The notes: a model not told the origin generated them from the sequence alone. Shown: positions 41,415-51,160, counted from the first letter of the stretch. The stretch: DNA of 64,000 nt from LZORAL124-50-18 sp051208045 (GCA_051208045.1 JBPJFY010000002.1:248001-312000), one strand, 5' to 3'. Numbers and translations: made by a program.

Positions 41415-42779
41415 TCAGGTAATCACCCGGTAACAGGGTTGATACTCGGTTCCCGGCAGCTTCATGCGATGCTCCCGTACAAACGATTCCAGCAGCACAT
41501 CCAGTTTCTGGGTGATGGCCTTATCACCGCGAATCTCAAAGGGACCATGCTGCTCAATCAGCTCGATGCCTTCCGCCTTTACGTTGCCTGACACAATGCC
41601 TGAAAATGCACAGCGAAGATTGGCCGCCAGCAGGTGTGGCTCCTGATTGGAGTGCAACTCCAGCTTTTTCATGTTGGTGTGGGTGGGCTCAAACGGTTTC
41701 TGAAACACCGGGTCCACTTTCAGCAGCCAGTTGAAATAATACGCATCGCTGTGGAGGCGTCGAAAATTGCGCACTTCTTCGATGCCGGCTTTGACCGCTC
41801 GCGCCACTTCCTGCGGATCATCAATAATGATGCGATACCGTCGCCGTGCCTGCTCGCCCAGCGTGCCAGTGATGAATTCATCAATCATTCGGAAGTAGCT
41901 TTCGTTTTGCTTTGAGCCGGTAAAAATCAATGGAAAGGGGAGGGCCTCATTGTCCGGGTGGAGTAAGACGCCGAGAAGATACAGGATTTCTTCCGCGGTA
42001 CCAGCGCCTCCGGGAAACACGATGATTGCGTGCCCTGTGCGCACAAAGGCCTCGAGTCTTTTTTCGATGTCGGGCATGATCACCAACTCATTCACAATGG
42101 GATTCGGGCTTTCTGCGGCGATAATGCCGGGTTCGGTAATGCCCAGGTACCGCCCGGTATTGATGCGTTGTTTGGCATGCGCAATGGCCGCGCCTTTCAT
42201 CGGGCCTTTCATTGCTCCGGGACCGCATCCGGTGCACACGTTCAATTTTCGCAAACCAAGCTGATGACCCACTTCCTTGGTGTAGTCATACTCATGCCGG
42301 GAAATCGAGTGGCCTCCCCAGCAGACCACCATGTTGGGTGTCGTACCCTGCTCCATCACTTGAGCATTGCGCAGGATATGGAAAATAAAGTTGGTAATGT
42401 CTTCGGAAAACGCCAGATTAAAGCTGGAGCTTTTCTTAAGAATGCTGTTGGTGTAGACAATATCTCGCAGGACGGAGAACAGGTGCTCTTTGATCCCCTG
42501 GATCATTTCACCATCCACAAACGCCCGGGCCGGCGCATCTGTCAACTCCAGTTTCACGCCTCTCGGCTGTTGGACGACCTTAATATCAAAATCCCGATAG
42601 CGTTCCAGAACTTTATGGCCGTCATCGGATTCATTACCGCAATTGAGTACCGCCAGTGAGCATCGGCGGAAGAGGTCATACAGACCTTTTTCACTTTTGT
42701 CTTTAAGTCGGATCACTTCTTTTTTTGACAGCAGTTCCAGGCTGCCAGCAGGGGTGATGCGCGTATCAATACCTTTCAT
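41415..42779 (-). CDS. ppnN: Pyrimidine/purine-5'-nucleotide nucleosidase PpnN
   Basis: PpnN (YgdH) cleaves nucleoside monophosphates to base and ribose phosphate and is stimulated by (p)ppGpp in E. coli. The 454-residue length fits the E. coli protein. The central LOG domain shows the catalytic PGGAGTAEE motif (about residue 286), and flanking domains carry FAMILY segments such as CTGCGPGAMKGPMKGA and the N-terminal ITPAGSLELLS. The gene stands alone, convergent with the cytochrome gene and 35 bases downstream of a diguanylate cyclase gene. Confidence 0.94.
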   Translation of the reverse strand: MKGIDTRITPAGSLELLSKKEVIRLKDKSEKGLYDLFRRCSLAVLNCGNESDDGHKVLERYRDFDIKVVQQPRGVKLELTDAPARAFVDGEMIQGIKEHLFSVLRDIVYTNSILKKSSSFNLAFSEDITNFIFHILRNAQVMEQGTTPNMVVCWGGHSISRHEYDYTKEVGHQLGLRKLNVCTGCGPGAMKGPMKGAAIAHAKQRINTGRYLGITEPGIIAAESPNPIVNELVIMPDIEKRLEAFVRTGHAIIVFPGGAGTAEEILYLLGVLLHPDNEALPFPLIFTGSKQNESYFRMIDEFITGTLGEQARRRYRIIIDDPQEVARAVKAGIEEVRNFRRLHSDAYYFNWLLKVDPVFQKPFEPTHTNMKKLELHSNQEPHLLAANLRCAFSGIVSGNVKAEGIELIEQHGPFEIRGDKAITQKLDVLLESFVREHRMKLPGTEYQPCYRVIT

Positions 42780-42814
42780 AAAGGGTCCTGTGCTGAATGC
42801 AAGTACGGTGGTCG

Positions 42815-43759
42815 TTATCGGCCGAGATCTGTTCGGGCGTGTTTTTTTGCGTACAGCATTTTGTCTGCCTCCTCAAGCAGCACGTCCATTTGAATTGGGT
42901 CTTCCTGGGAAAACTCCCGAATCGCGTAACCGCAGCTGACGGTGACCGGGCCGAACGCAGGCGGGTGCTCCGCCAGATAGCTGTTGATTCTGGAGACCAC
43001 GGCATGCAGATGCTGTGTGTCATTGACGTATAACGCGACAAAAAACTCGTCGCCGCCCACACGGGCGATCAGATCGGAGGATCGGCACGAATGTTTCAGT
43101 GCGTCTGCCACGTGAATAATTGTTTCATCGCCCGCCGTATGGCCGTGAGTGTCGTTAATGGTCTTCAATAAATCAATATCAATAATCAGGAAGATAAAAT
43201 AGCGACTGGCACGTTTCACGAAATGCATATGTTGCCGGGAGATCAGGTTAAAACCGCGGCGGTTGTACAGGCCTGTGAGATCATCTCTCAACGATAGATC
43301 GGTGACTTTTTCCAGCTCATCCAACAGCACCAGGTCCAGTTCCACCACGGAACGAAAATGGGCAATCACATCCAGGTATTTATCATTCAATGGGTGAGGC
43401 TTGAAGTCCATCACGCAGATGGTGCCAAAGACATTGTTGTCCGGATATTTGACCGGAAAACCAATGTACGTGTTGAAGCCATCGTCTGCCACTTCGGGAT
43501 TGGTTTGCCATTCCGGTTGCTGAGTTGCATCAAACACCTGAAGTGTGCGGTTTTCTTTGACCACTTTGCGACAGAAAATATTGGTATCTTCCGGAATGAT
43601 GCCTCCGGCCTTGTATGGATTTTCCGGTCCATCACTGGCGATCAGTACTTCGTAGCCATCTTCCGTGTGCCGAACAATAAACCCGGCCGGCATGTCAAAA
43701 GCATTGGCCATCATGTTGACCAGTTCCTGCCATTTTTCTTCGATTTTCGGGTTCAACAT
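42815..43759 (-). CDS. Diguanylate cyclase with GAF sensor domain
   Basis: This soluble enzyme makes cyclic di-GMP. The 314-residue protein has an N-terminal GAF domain (about residues 10-150) and a C-terminal GGDEF domain with DDLTGLYNRRGF and an intact RVGGDEFFV active site. An RxxD inhibitory site (RSSD) stands five residues before it, so product inhibition is expected. It reads toward ppnN; co-transcription is possible. The PilZ protein at 30950 is a possible target in the same cell. Confidence 0.92.
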   Translation of the reverse strand: MLNPKIEEKWQELVNMMANAFDMPAGFIVRHTEDGYEVLIASDGPENPYKAGGIIPEDTNIFCRKVVKENRTLQVFDATQQPEWQTNPEVADDGFNTYIGFPVKYPDNNVFGTICVMDFKPHPLNDKYLDVIAHFRSVVELDLVLLDELEKVTDLSLRDDLTGLYNRRGFNLISRQHMHFVKRASRYFIFLIIDIDLLKTINDTHGHTAGDETIIHVADALKHSCRSSDLIARVGGDEFFVALYVNDTQHLHAVVSRINSYLAEHPPAFGPVTVSCGYAIREFSQEDPIQMDVLLEEADKMLYAKKHARTDLGR

Positions 43760-43859
43760 TGTCCGTGCCCCTTTCTACGGCTTATGTACAAGCATAGCGC
43801 AAACTGGCGTCTCCGTCTGTGGGTGAGCGAATCCCTTTTCCCCTGGGGACGATCCGTTT

Positions 43860-43865
43860 TATAAT
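43860..43865 (+). promoter_or_regulatory. Likely -10 element of thiI
   Basis: A perfect TATAAT lies 52 bases before the thiI ATG. The best -35 at proper spacing (TTTTCC, 43836-43841) is poor, so the promoter call rests mostly on the -10. Confidence 0.4.
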
Positions 43866-43916
43866 GCGCAACTTTTACGCAGTTCACCGCTAGTAGAGGT
43901 CATCAGGTCGCATCGC

Positions 43917-45428
43917 ATGAAGTTTATTGTCAAACTGTTTCCAGAAATCACGATCAAAAGTAAACCCGTTCGCAAACAGCTTGTAAGTCGCTTGCGTGAC
44001 AATATTAAGAAAATTCTGTTGCGGGAACATGCGGAAATTAAAGTGATCAGTCAATGGGATTTAATTGAAGTGCGCATGGAAAAAGCCTATCGCGCGCTCG
44101 GTAGCCCGGAAAACACGCTGCACCTGTCCCCTGAGCTGCTCACCCCGCAATTACTCACCGCGAGGGTGGCAGATGCACTTCAGCGAATTCCTGGCATTGC
44201 CAATGTGCTCTTGGTGGAGTCCCATGAACTGGGCGACTTTGACCAGGTGACAGCGCTTGCGATAAAAAATTACGCGCAGGAGATCGAGGAGAAATCCTTC
44301 GTCGTACGCGTGAAACGGGCGGGTCGGCACAATTTTACCTCCACGGAGCTGGAACGCTACATTGGCGGAGGGTTGTTAAAGGCTGTGTCTTCTTCACGGG
44401 TTGATCTCCATCATCCTGAGGTCGTGGTAAAACTGGAAGTGCGGCACCAGGAGGTCTTCATGATCAAAGCGCGTTATGAAGGGTTGGGCGGCTTCCCCAT
44501 GGGGAGTCAGGAGCCGGTGCTGTCGCTGATCTCTGGCGGCTTTGATTCCGTGGTGGCCAGTTACCTGACTATGAAGCGCGGGTTAAAAACACACTTCTGT
44601 TTCTTTAACCTCGGTGGTTCCGCTCATGAAATTGGTGTGAAACAGGTTGCGCTGTATCTGTGGGAACGCTATGGCGCTTCCCATCGGGTCAAATTCGTCA
44701 CCGTGCCCTTTGAAGAGGTGGTGGCCGAGATTCTGAAGTCGGTCCATCATGCGCAAATGGGGGTGGTACTCAAGCGTTTGATGCTGAAGGCGGCCTCTGA
44801 AATTGCTGAAGAGTTGAAAGTGCCGGCACTGGTGACCGGTGAAAGCGTGGCGCAGGTGTCGAGCCAAACTCTGCCCAACCTCTCGGTGATTGATCGTGCA
44901 ACCGATACTCTGGTACTACGTCCGTTGATCACGATGGATAAGCTGGACATCATTCGCATCTCGTCGCAGATTGGTGCGGAGGAGTTTGCTGCCAATATGC
45001 CTGAATACTGCGGTGTTATTTCGGATCGTCCCACCACTCGCGCTAAATTGCATAAAGTGCTCGCGGAAGAAAAGAAAATGGATCCCTCTGTACTCACGCG
45101 CGCATTGGAAGCGCGCAAAATGATCAGTGTGGATGAAGTGATGGAGTCCACCTTGGTCGCCGGTGTGGTGGCGGTGGTGACTACGCCCGCTGTGGGTGAT
45201 GTGGTGGTGGATATTCGTCATCCGGACGAACAGCAGAAATCGCCACTGCACCTCACCAATAACCAGGTGGTTAACATTCCATTCTATGAGTTAATGAATG
45301 AAGCGTCTAAGTTTGACGCAAATACCCGATACCTGCTGTACTGCAAAAAAGGTACCATGAGCCAGCTCCATGCCAGTCACTTGAACAGCATGGGGCGGGC
45401 GAATGTTTTAGTGTACCAGGAGACCTGA
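43917..45428 (+). CDS. thiI: tRNA 4-thiouridine sulfurtransferase ThiI
   Basis: ThiI makes 4-thiouridine at position 8 of tRNA and, in enteric bacteria, also supplies sulfur to ThiS. The 503-residue protein has an NFLD-THUMP region (about 1-165), a PP-loop ATP motif SGGFDS (about residue 207) and a C-terminal rhodanese domain whose catalytic Cys lies in YLLYCKKGTMSQ. The rhodanese extension is the type linked with thiazole formation, which fits thiS-thiG elsewhere in this window. It has its own promoter and converges on a chemoreceptor gene. Confidence 0.95.
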   Translation: MKFIVKLFPEITIKSKPVRKQLVSRLRDNIKKILLREHAEIKVISQWDLIEVRMEKAYRALGSPENTLHLSPELLTPQLLTARVADALQRIPGIANVLLVESHELGDFDQVTALAIKNYAQEIEEKSFVVRVKRAGRHNFTSTELERYIGGGLLKAVSSSRVDLHHPEVVVKLEVRHQEVFMIKARYEGLGGFPMGSQEPVLSLISGGFDSVVASYLTMKRGLKTHFCFFNLGGSAHEIGVKQVALYLWERYGASHRVKFVTVPFEEVVAEILKSVHHAQMGVVLKRLMLKAASEIAEELKVPALVTGESVAQVSSQTLPNLSVIDRATDTLVLRPLITMDKLDIIRISSQIGAEEFAANMPEYCGVISDRPTTRAKLHKVLAEEKKMDPSVLTRALEARKMISVDEVMESTLVAGVVAVVTTPAVGDVVVDIRHPDEQQKSPLHLTNNQVVNIPFYELMNEASKFDANTRYLLYCKKGTMSQLHASHLNSMGRANVLVYQET

Positions 45429-45430
45429 GC

Positions 45431-45453
45431 CGAGTGGCAGATGTGCCACTGGG
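45431..45453. terminator. Stem-loop between convergent thiI and chemoreceptor genes
   Basis: AGTGGCA (45433-45439) pairs with TGCCACT (45444-45450) around a GATG loop, and outer CC/GG bases extend it after a mismatch. There is no T run, but it lies just after the thiI stop, so it may end or stabilise the transcript. Confidence 0.4.
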
Positions 45454-45484
45454 CCTCGATTCAGGTGCAGTAGTTCAGGGCAGG

Positions 45485-46567
45485 TTAGCGGATGGCGTGC
45501 TTGAGTTCATCCAGAATTCTGAACACTTTCTGGCTAGCGCTCTCCATATGGTCCAGCTCACGTTTCGCTTCGGTTTTCTGTCCGTTTTTGCAGAAGTCCA
45601 TGGCCTTACTGCCTGCCGAGTGCACTTCTTCGTGGGGGTGCTCCAGTTGCTTAAAGGCGGACTGGTTGGTGTAATTTTTTGCTCCATCGCCCCGATAATA
45701 CCATTCGCCCAAGCGACATTCGCGGTGAGAGCGTGCGACTTGAGAGGCCTCCCGCTGGCCTAGGCAAACCTGATACACCTGATTCTTCCACACCACATGA
45801 TCCAGTTTTCGTGCATCCAGGAACGTGCTGGTGGCTGATGTCTCCACGATACTGCGCATACTGCGAGAGACGTTGACCACCTGATCCATCAGCTGTTCGA
45901 TTTCCGCGACTGCCGCCTTTTCATCTTCACTTTGCGCCGCGACTTTTTCCACATTGCGCTCAAGAATGTTACTGCTGGACACGATTTTGTCGACCAGGTT
46001 GGCAATTTCACTGCTGGCATCTGCCGCCTTTTGGGCCAGAGAACGTACTTCGTCGGCGACGACCGCGAAGCCCCGACCGGCTTCGCCGGCCCGAGCGGCT
46101 TCGATTGCGGCGTTCAATGCCAGCAGGTTGGTTTGCTCGGAAATGCTGTTGATGACATCCACAAAGTTTCGGATCGCGGCACTGTGGCTGTTCAGTTCGT
46201 TTGAAACAGTGACACTTTCCTGTGCGTGCGTGGATATCTCATTCAGCTTACTGACAATTTCGTCCGTGATTTCATGTGTTCGGCTGAACAGGTCTTCGGT
46301 GTCCGTCAGTTTGTTTTTCTCCTGAAGCAGTACCTCGGCAGATTCACTCAGCGAGTGTTTGATGCTTTCCAGTGAATCCTGCCCCCGAAATGACAGTCGG
46401 TTTTGCTCCTTTTCCTGGCTCAATTGACCATGCAGTTCAGCAACTTCCGACTTTTGAAAGGAAAGCTCGCTCTGCAGACGCGCGTTCTCGTCGGTCAGCG
46501 TTTGCATCTCCTGTTCCAGCTGAGCGATGCGTGCAGTGAGTTCTTCATTCTTTTTGTTAAAAAACAT
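45485..46567 (-). CDS. Soluble methyl-accepting chemotaxis protein with CZB domain
   Basis: From the ATG at 46567 the protein has 360 residues and no membrane segment. An N-terminal coiled coil (about 5-75) leads to a chemoreceptor signalling domain with the hairpin tip EQTNLLALNAAIEAARAGEAGRGFAVVADEV split over about residues 140-170. The C-terminal part is a CZB zinc-binding domain with its His and Cys ligands in KLDHVVWK, CRLGEWYY and LEHPHEEVHS. CZB receptors sense zinc or hypochlorous acid in known cases. No che genes are nearby. Confidence 0.88.
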   Translation of the reverse strand: MFFNKKNEELTARIAQLEQEMQTLTDENARLQSELSFQKSEVAELHGQLSQEKEQNRLSFRGQDSLESIKHSLSESAEVLLQEKNKLTDTEDLFSRTHEITDEIVSKLNEISTHAQESVTVSNELNSHSAAIRNFVDVINSISEQTNLLALNAAIEAARAGEAGRGFAVVADEVRSLAQKAADASSEIANLVDKIVSSSNILERNVEKVAAQSEDEKAAVAEIEQLMDQVVNVSRSMRSIVETSATSTFLDARKLDHVVWKNQVYQVCLGQREASQVARSHRECRLGEWYYRGDGAKNYTNQSAFKQLEHPHEEVHSAGSKAMDFCKNGQKTEAKRELDHMESASQKVFRILDELKHAIR

Positions 46568-46819
46568 GTTGGGCGACCCTGTATAAAACCATGCATTATG
46601 TAAGGAGTTTGAGCGAAAAAGACATTCACTTAAGCATAGCTGGAAACCAGCATTTTGCGTGATGCGGGACAAATCCAGATTCTCTTGATTCCTGTCAATG
46701 TTTGAAGCCTCTCCCGGTACAACAATCAACTATGCTTTAAACAGGGCGCAACAGTCACCGAGATGGTGCCCGGAAGTACAGAGAATAACACCGTCAAGAA
46801 CGGAATCAGGAGAAGTCCT

Positions 46820-47311
46820 ATGATCACAGTCGATGAAATAATGAGTACGTCTTTGTACACGCTCACGGAACAGCACTCAGTCTATGATGCGAAACAGTTG
46901 ATGACAGAAAAACAGGTGCGTCATGTGCCCATTGTTGCCGATGAAACCTTAGTGGGCATTGTATCGCAGCGGGATTTGCTGGCTGCGTCTTCTTCTTCCC
47001 TGCAAAAACTCACACTGGAAGAAGTGGAGGCGATGGAAAAACAGCACCTTCTCGGGGAAATCATGACGCAAAAAGTCTGCACCATTGACGAGCGTGAAAG
47101 CCTGAAAAGTGCGGCTTTACACCTGCGCCAGCACAAACACGGTTGCCTGCCTGTGCTGAGTGACGGGAAACTGAAAGGTATTATCACGGATACCGATTTT
47201 GTGGGGGTGGCGGTTCACCTGATTGAGCAAATGGAGGAGATGGAAAATTTCTCCCGGCCGGAGGACTTTTACGACGAGGAAGAAACCGCGCTGGAAGAGG
47301 ATTTTGGTTAA
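46820..47311 (+). CDS. CBS domain pair protein
   Basis: From the ATG at 46820 (AGGAGA site) the protein has 163 residues with two CBS domains (about 1-58 and 75-135), seen in VRHVPIVADETLVGIVSQRDLLA and HGCLPVLSDGKLKGIITDTDF. An acidic tail (EDFYDEEETALEEDFG) ends it. It has no enzyme domain and sits divergent from the chemoreceptor gene. The partner it regulates is unknown. Confidence 0.85.
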   Translation: MITVDEIMSTSLYTLTEQHSVYDAKQLMTEKQVRHVPIVADETLVGIVSQRDLLAASSSSLQKLTLEEVEAMEKQHLLGEIMTQKVCTIDERESLKSAALHLRQHKHGCLPVLSDGKLKGIITDTDFVGVAVHLIEQMEEMENFSRPEDFYDEEETALEEDFG

Positions 47312-47412
47312 ACGTTTTGTAATGCCCCAGTCAGTGCGCTCCAAAAATGAAGGTGATACCATGGGGCAGTGGTGATTGTTTCACCAGTGGTCGCGGTAAA
47401 CAGGGGTGCAGC

Positions 47413-48249
47413 ATGACAGAAATATCCAACGGGAAATGGGCTGGGCAATCAGTCGCCTGGGTCTATGCAGGGTTCGCGTGCCTGTGGACGTTTGCCTCGG
47501 TGCTGCAGGCGGGCTCACATGGCCCGGTCGGCCACGCAGAAGTGGATCAGATCATTGAGCAGAAACTCAATGACTATTTGTCCAGCCCGGCGTTTGATCA
47601 GCGTGTTGAAGAGGCAATCGATCGATACGTGAAACGCCAGCAGGAAGAAGCGGCCAGAAAGAAGCAGGCGGCGTCGGAAACGGCGATGAAAAATCTTGCT
47701 CCTGTGGACCCAGGCAGCGACTACATCAAGGGGGATCCCAAGGCGCAGTTTACGTTGATCGAATATTCTGATTTCGAGTGCCCCTATTGCAAAACCTTCC
47801 ATCGTAATGCACAGGCATTTATGGACAAGCACCCGGAGGTGAATTGGGTGTACCGGCATTTCCCGTTGGCATTTCATAATCCCGGCGCACAGCAGCAGGC
47901 AGAAGCCGTCGAGTGTGCGGGTGCTCAGGGTGGCCATGACGCCTTTTGGATGTTAACGGATGCCATCTTCAACAACACCCGTTCCGGGGGGAAAGGTCTG
48001 TCTGAGTCCAGGCTGATGGATTTGGCACAGGCACAGGGTTTGGATATGGCGGCGTTTCAATCGTGCCTCGCCTCTAGTGAGCATGCCAGCAAAGTGAAGC
48101 GGCAACATCAGGGTGGTTTGGCGGCAGGAGTGACTGGAACGCCAGGGAGTTTTCTTGTTAATCATCGTACTGGGAAGATGGTCTCAGTCCACGGAGCCCA
48201 GCCGGTGTCTGCGCTGGAAAAGGCTTTGAGTAGTATCAGCCAGGAATGA
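47413..48249 (+). CDS. DsbA/ScsC-like thiol-disulfide protein
   Basis: From the ATG at 47413 the protein has 278 residues: an N-terminal signal or anchor (about 12-34), a coiled-coil segment (about 45-90) and a DsbA-type thioredoxin domain whose active site reads SDFECPYCKTFH (CPYC). The cis-Pro loop is GVTGTPGSFLV. The N-terminal coiled segment resembles the oligomerisation stalk of ScsC/Com1-like proteins. Its TGA overlaps the ATG of the ScsB-like gene by ATGA, so the two are a coupled redox pair. Confidence 0.82.
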   Translation: MTEISNGKWAGQSVAWVYAGFACLWTFASVLQAGSHGPVGHAEVDQIIEQKLNDYLSSPAFDQRVEEAIDRYVKRQQEEAARKKQAASETAMKNLAPVDPGSDYIKGDPKAQFTLIEYSDFECPYCKTFHRNAQAFMDKHPEVNWVYRHFPLAFHNPGAQQQAEAVECAGAQGGHDAFWMLTDAIFNNTRSGGKGLSESRLMDLAQAQGLDMAAFQSCLASSEHASKVKRQHQGGLAAGVTGTPGSFLVNHRTGKMVSVHGAQPVSALEKALSSISQE

Positions 48250-50336
48250 AACGTCAACACGCCCTAATCATTTTCGTCAGAATTTTTCTTTTTGGTCTAT
48301 GCGGGTGGACGACGGTGTCGCACGCCGTGGTGGGTACCTGGCAAAGTGAAGGCCCCGTCAAAGTTCGGCTGATTTCGCCCGTCGCCGCGTTGGAGGGGCT
48401 TCAAACGCTGCCTCTGGGGCTGCATATTCAGCTGGAAGAGGGGTGGAAGACTTACTGGCGCACGCCTGGCGCGGCAGGAGCACCTCCCAGACTCAAACTC
48501 AACACCCCCCGTTTAACCTCACCGCAATGGCACTGGCCGGCCCCCGGTCGGTATGAGCAATTTGGTCAGCAGCTCTATGGCTATACAGAGGAGGTGCTGA
48601 TCCCGATTGATTATCAGCTTGCGGGCAATGAAGAACTGCTGGATATCTCTGGCGATGCCTCGGTGTTTGTGTGTCGCGAGGTGTGCATACCTGTGAAGGT
48701 AAAGGTGGGGCTTCAAGTACCGCCCATCGCAATGGACGAGGCAGAGGAAGACTGGCAGGCAATTCGTTTATACAGTCAGTTTCAGAGTCGCGTTCCGTCG
48801 AAACGCCCTGCCACAGGCGTTGTGGCCCGGTGGAGCGAAGCTGGTCTGTATGCGTCTGTGCCCATGGCGGTGATGGGCGATACCCCCGACCTTTTCCCGG
48901 AAGGCATTGATATTGAAGAGTGGCCTGCCCCCATCGTGCTGTCAAAAGACGGTGCTGTGCAGGCGTGGTGGCTGTTTGATCGTCCAGAGCCGCTGGATGA
49001 CGTGCCAGACCGCATTGCGCTGACCTATCGAGATTCGGTACAGGCCTTCACGGTGACACCCGCACTGGTGCAAAGCACCTTGCCGGTTATCCCTGAAGGG
49101 TATGGCGAAAGCGACCATGCGCCGGAATCCACCGCGGCTGAGTGGTGGGGGATGATACTGTTGGCATTGATCGGCGGCGTGATTCTGAATCTGATGCCCT
49201 GTGTGCTGCCTGTCATTTCCATCAAGCTTGTTGCATGGTCACATTTGAAGCATGCCGCTCGCGGCGTGATTCGCTTGCATGCCTTGATGACCACGCTGGG
49301 AATTCTCAGTCTTTTCTGGATTCTCGCGGGCGGGCTGATGGTGCTCCGAACCATGGGTTACTACGTCGGCTGGGGTATTCAGTTTCAAAGTCCTTATTTT
49401 CTTCTGTTCCTGGTAATACTGCTGTCTGTATTTGCGGCCAACTTCATGGGCTGGTTTGAGTTCCGGCTGCCTGAAAAGTGGCAGGACTCCCTGAATGAAG
49501 TCGGGAATCACTCCTCCGCCATGCTGAAAAGCTATCTGCATGGCATGACGGCAACCCTGCTGGCGACACCCTGTTCTGCGCCCTTTCTTGGAACAGCAGT
49601 GGCGTTTGCACTCACGCAGGAAGCGCTGGGGATCTGGGTGATCTTCACTGCGCTGGGCATTGGCCTGGCCCTGCCATACCTGCTCATCATGGTGTGGCCG
49701 GGGACGGTGAGCCGGGTGCCAAAGGGTGGACGGTGGTCGCTGGTACTGCGGCATGTTCTGGCGGGCGCGCTGTTGTTGACCGTCATCTGGCTGCTGTGGG
49801 TACTGGCGGCGAGTGTTTCGGTAATCGGGCTCGCACTTATCGCGCTGCTCGTCATGATTTCACTGACGCTGCTCCGTCGAATTCGGCTGGCTAATCTGCT
49901 GGGTGTCGCGGGTTTGTGGGTGGCCGCGGTCGTGACGGTCCAAGCCTCCAGTGAGTGGACTTATCACGGTGAATCTCAGGACATCTCTCACAGTGAATGG
50001 CAAACTTTCACCCGCGCGAACTGGAACGCACTCCGAGAATCGAAGCAGACGGTTCTATTGGATATTACCGCAGACTGGTGCATCACCTGCCAGTACAATA
50101 AAAAAGTCGTCCTGGAAACGCGCGAGATGTTGCAGTATTTCCGTGAGTCCGGTGTGATATTGATGCAGGCGGACTGGACGCACCCCAATGAGGATATTGA
50201 GCAGCTCCTCACCGAATACGGTCGGGCCGGCATTCCCTTCAATTTGCTGGTTGGTCCCAAAAAACCGGATGGCATTCTGTTTCCTGAAATATTGACAGAA
50301 AGCGTTGTGAGGGAGGCGGTAACGCAGGTAAAGTAA
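48246..50336 (+). CDS. ScsB/DsbD-like protein-disulfide reductase
   Basis: A 696-residue membrane protein that carries electrons from cytosolic thioredoxin to periplasmic thiol partners. The N-terminal periplasmic domain has a CREVC pair (about residue 142). The DsbD-type membrane domain follows with LNLMPCVLPVIS and ATPCSAPFLGTA, its two redox cysteines, and a C-terminal thioredoxin domain has DWCITCQ (CITC). Length and CxxxC in domain one fit ScsB more than E. coli DsbD. The first codons lie in an inverted copy of the interspersed repeat. Confidence 0.86.
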   Translation: MKRQHALIIFVRIFLFGLCGWTTVSHAVVGTWQSEGPVKVRLISPVAALEGLQTLPLGLHIQLEEGWKTYWRTPGAAGAPPRLKLNTPRLTSPQWHWPAPGRYEQFGQQLYGYTEEVLIPIDYQLAGNEELLDISGDASVFVCREVCIPVKVKVGLQVPPIAMDEAEEDWQAIRLYSQFQSRVPSKRPATGVVARWSEAGLYASVPMAVMGDTPDLFPEGIDIEEWPAPIVLSKDGAVQAWWLFDRPEPLDDVPDRIALTYRDSVQAFTVTPALVQSTLPVIPEGYGESDHAPESTAAEWWGMILLALIGGVILNLMPCVLPVISIKLVAWSHLKHAARGVIRLHALMTTLGILSLFWILAGGLMVLRTMGYYVGWGIQFQSPYFLLFLVILLSVFAANFMGWFEFRLPEKWQDSLNEVGNHSSAMLKSYLHGMTATLLATPCSAPFLGTAVAFALTQEALGIWVIFTALGIGLALPYLLIMVWPGTVSRVPKGGRWSLVLRHVLAGALLLTVIWLLWVLAASVSVIGLALIALLVMISLTLLRRIRLANLLGVAGLWVAAVVTVQASSEWTYHGESQDISHSEWQTFTRANWNALRESKQTVLLDITADWCITCQYNKKVVLETREMLQYFRESGVILMQADWTHPNEDIEQLLTEYGRAGIPFNLLVGPKKPDGILFPEILTESVVREAVTQVK
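48250..48266 (-). repeat. Interspersed repeat, copy 3, inverted
   Basis: The reverse complement reads TAGGGCGTGTTGACGTT, identical over 17 bases to 30935-30951. It overlaps codons 2-7 of the ScsB-like gene, so here the repeat is translated (as part of KRQHAL). Confidence 0.75.
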
Positions 50337-50369
50337 AGGGCATTGTTTTCTGGCTGGCCGGGAGGGCGT

Positions 50370-51104
50370 GTGGAGAAACAAAGCCAACTGAAAATCCTGT
50401 TGTTGCAGATTCGAGATCAAGCGCAGGTTCGACAAGAAGAGCTGGAGAGTTTTGCACGCTATGCCGGGCTTGAATGCAGCCAGTTCACTGTTCTGAATGT
50501 GTTTGATACGCCCACCTTTGATGCGTCGGTTCTGACGGGATTTGATGCGCTGTTTGTTGGTGGGGCCAGTGAAGCGAACGTGTTAAAGCCCGCGCAGTAC
50601 CCCTTTGTCATGGCTGCTCAGCAACTGCTGCTGGATGCACTGGACCAGCAGGTCCCGGTGTTTGCCTCCTGTTTTGGCTTTCAGCTGGCGGTGCTGGCGC
50701 TCGGCGGTGAGATTATTCATCAGGAAACGGATTTCGAGATGGGTACTATTCCGATTACGCTTTCCGAACATGCACCGCATGATCCGCTGTTTCATGACAC
50801 ACCCAACCATTTCATGGCGGTTTCTGTGCATCAGCAAAAAGCGGTGACGTTACCAGAGAACTGCCAGCTCCTGGCTTATACCACTCAGTGTCAGCACGTT
50901 TTCCGCGTAAAAAACAAACCATTCTGGGCTTTCCAGTTCCATCCGGAGGTGGATCGTCGTATTCTTGTCGAGCGTCTGACTTTCTATAAGCAGAAATACA
51001 CCTCCGGGGATGATCATCTGGATCGTGTGTTGGCATCTGCGTGTGAAACACCGGAATCCAATGACCTGTTGAGAAAGTTTGTTGAACGAATCCTGCTGGC
51101 CTGA
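50370..51104 (+). CDS. Class I glutamine amidotransferase-like protein
   Basis: From the GTG at 50370 with a GGGAGGG site the protein has 244 residues. It is a stand-alone GATase1 domain with the nucleophile in FASCFGFQLAV (Cys about residue 100) and the His/Glu pair in FQFHPEVD. It resembles GMP synthase-like amidotransferase domain proteins of unknown partner. No synthetase domain is attached and no synthase is nearby. A TTG nine codons upstream is a weaker start. Confidence 0.82.
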   Translation: MEKQSQLKILLLQIRDQAQVRQEELESFARYAGLECSQFTVLNVFDTPTFDASVLTGFDALFVGGASEANVLKPAQYPFVMAAQQLLLDALDQQVPVFASCFGFQLAVLALGGEIIHQETDFEMGTIPITLSEHAPHDPLFHDTPNHFMAVSVHQQKAVTLPENCQLLAYTTQCQHVFRVKNKPFWAFQFHPEVDRRILVERLTFYKQKYTSGDDHLDRVLASACETPESNDLLRKFVERILLA

Positions 51105-51160
51105 GAGCGCTTCGGCGTAGTCGGGCTGGCAAACATTTACATCAGAAAGGGAGAAGACTC

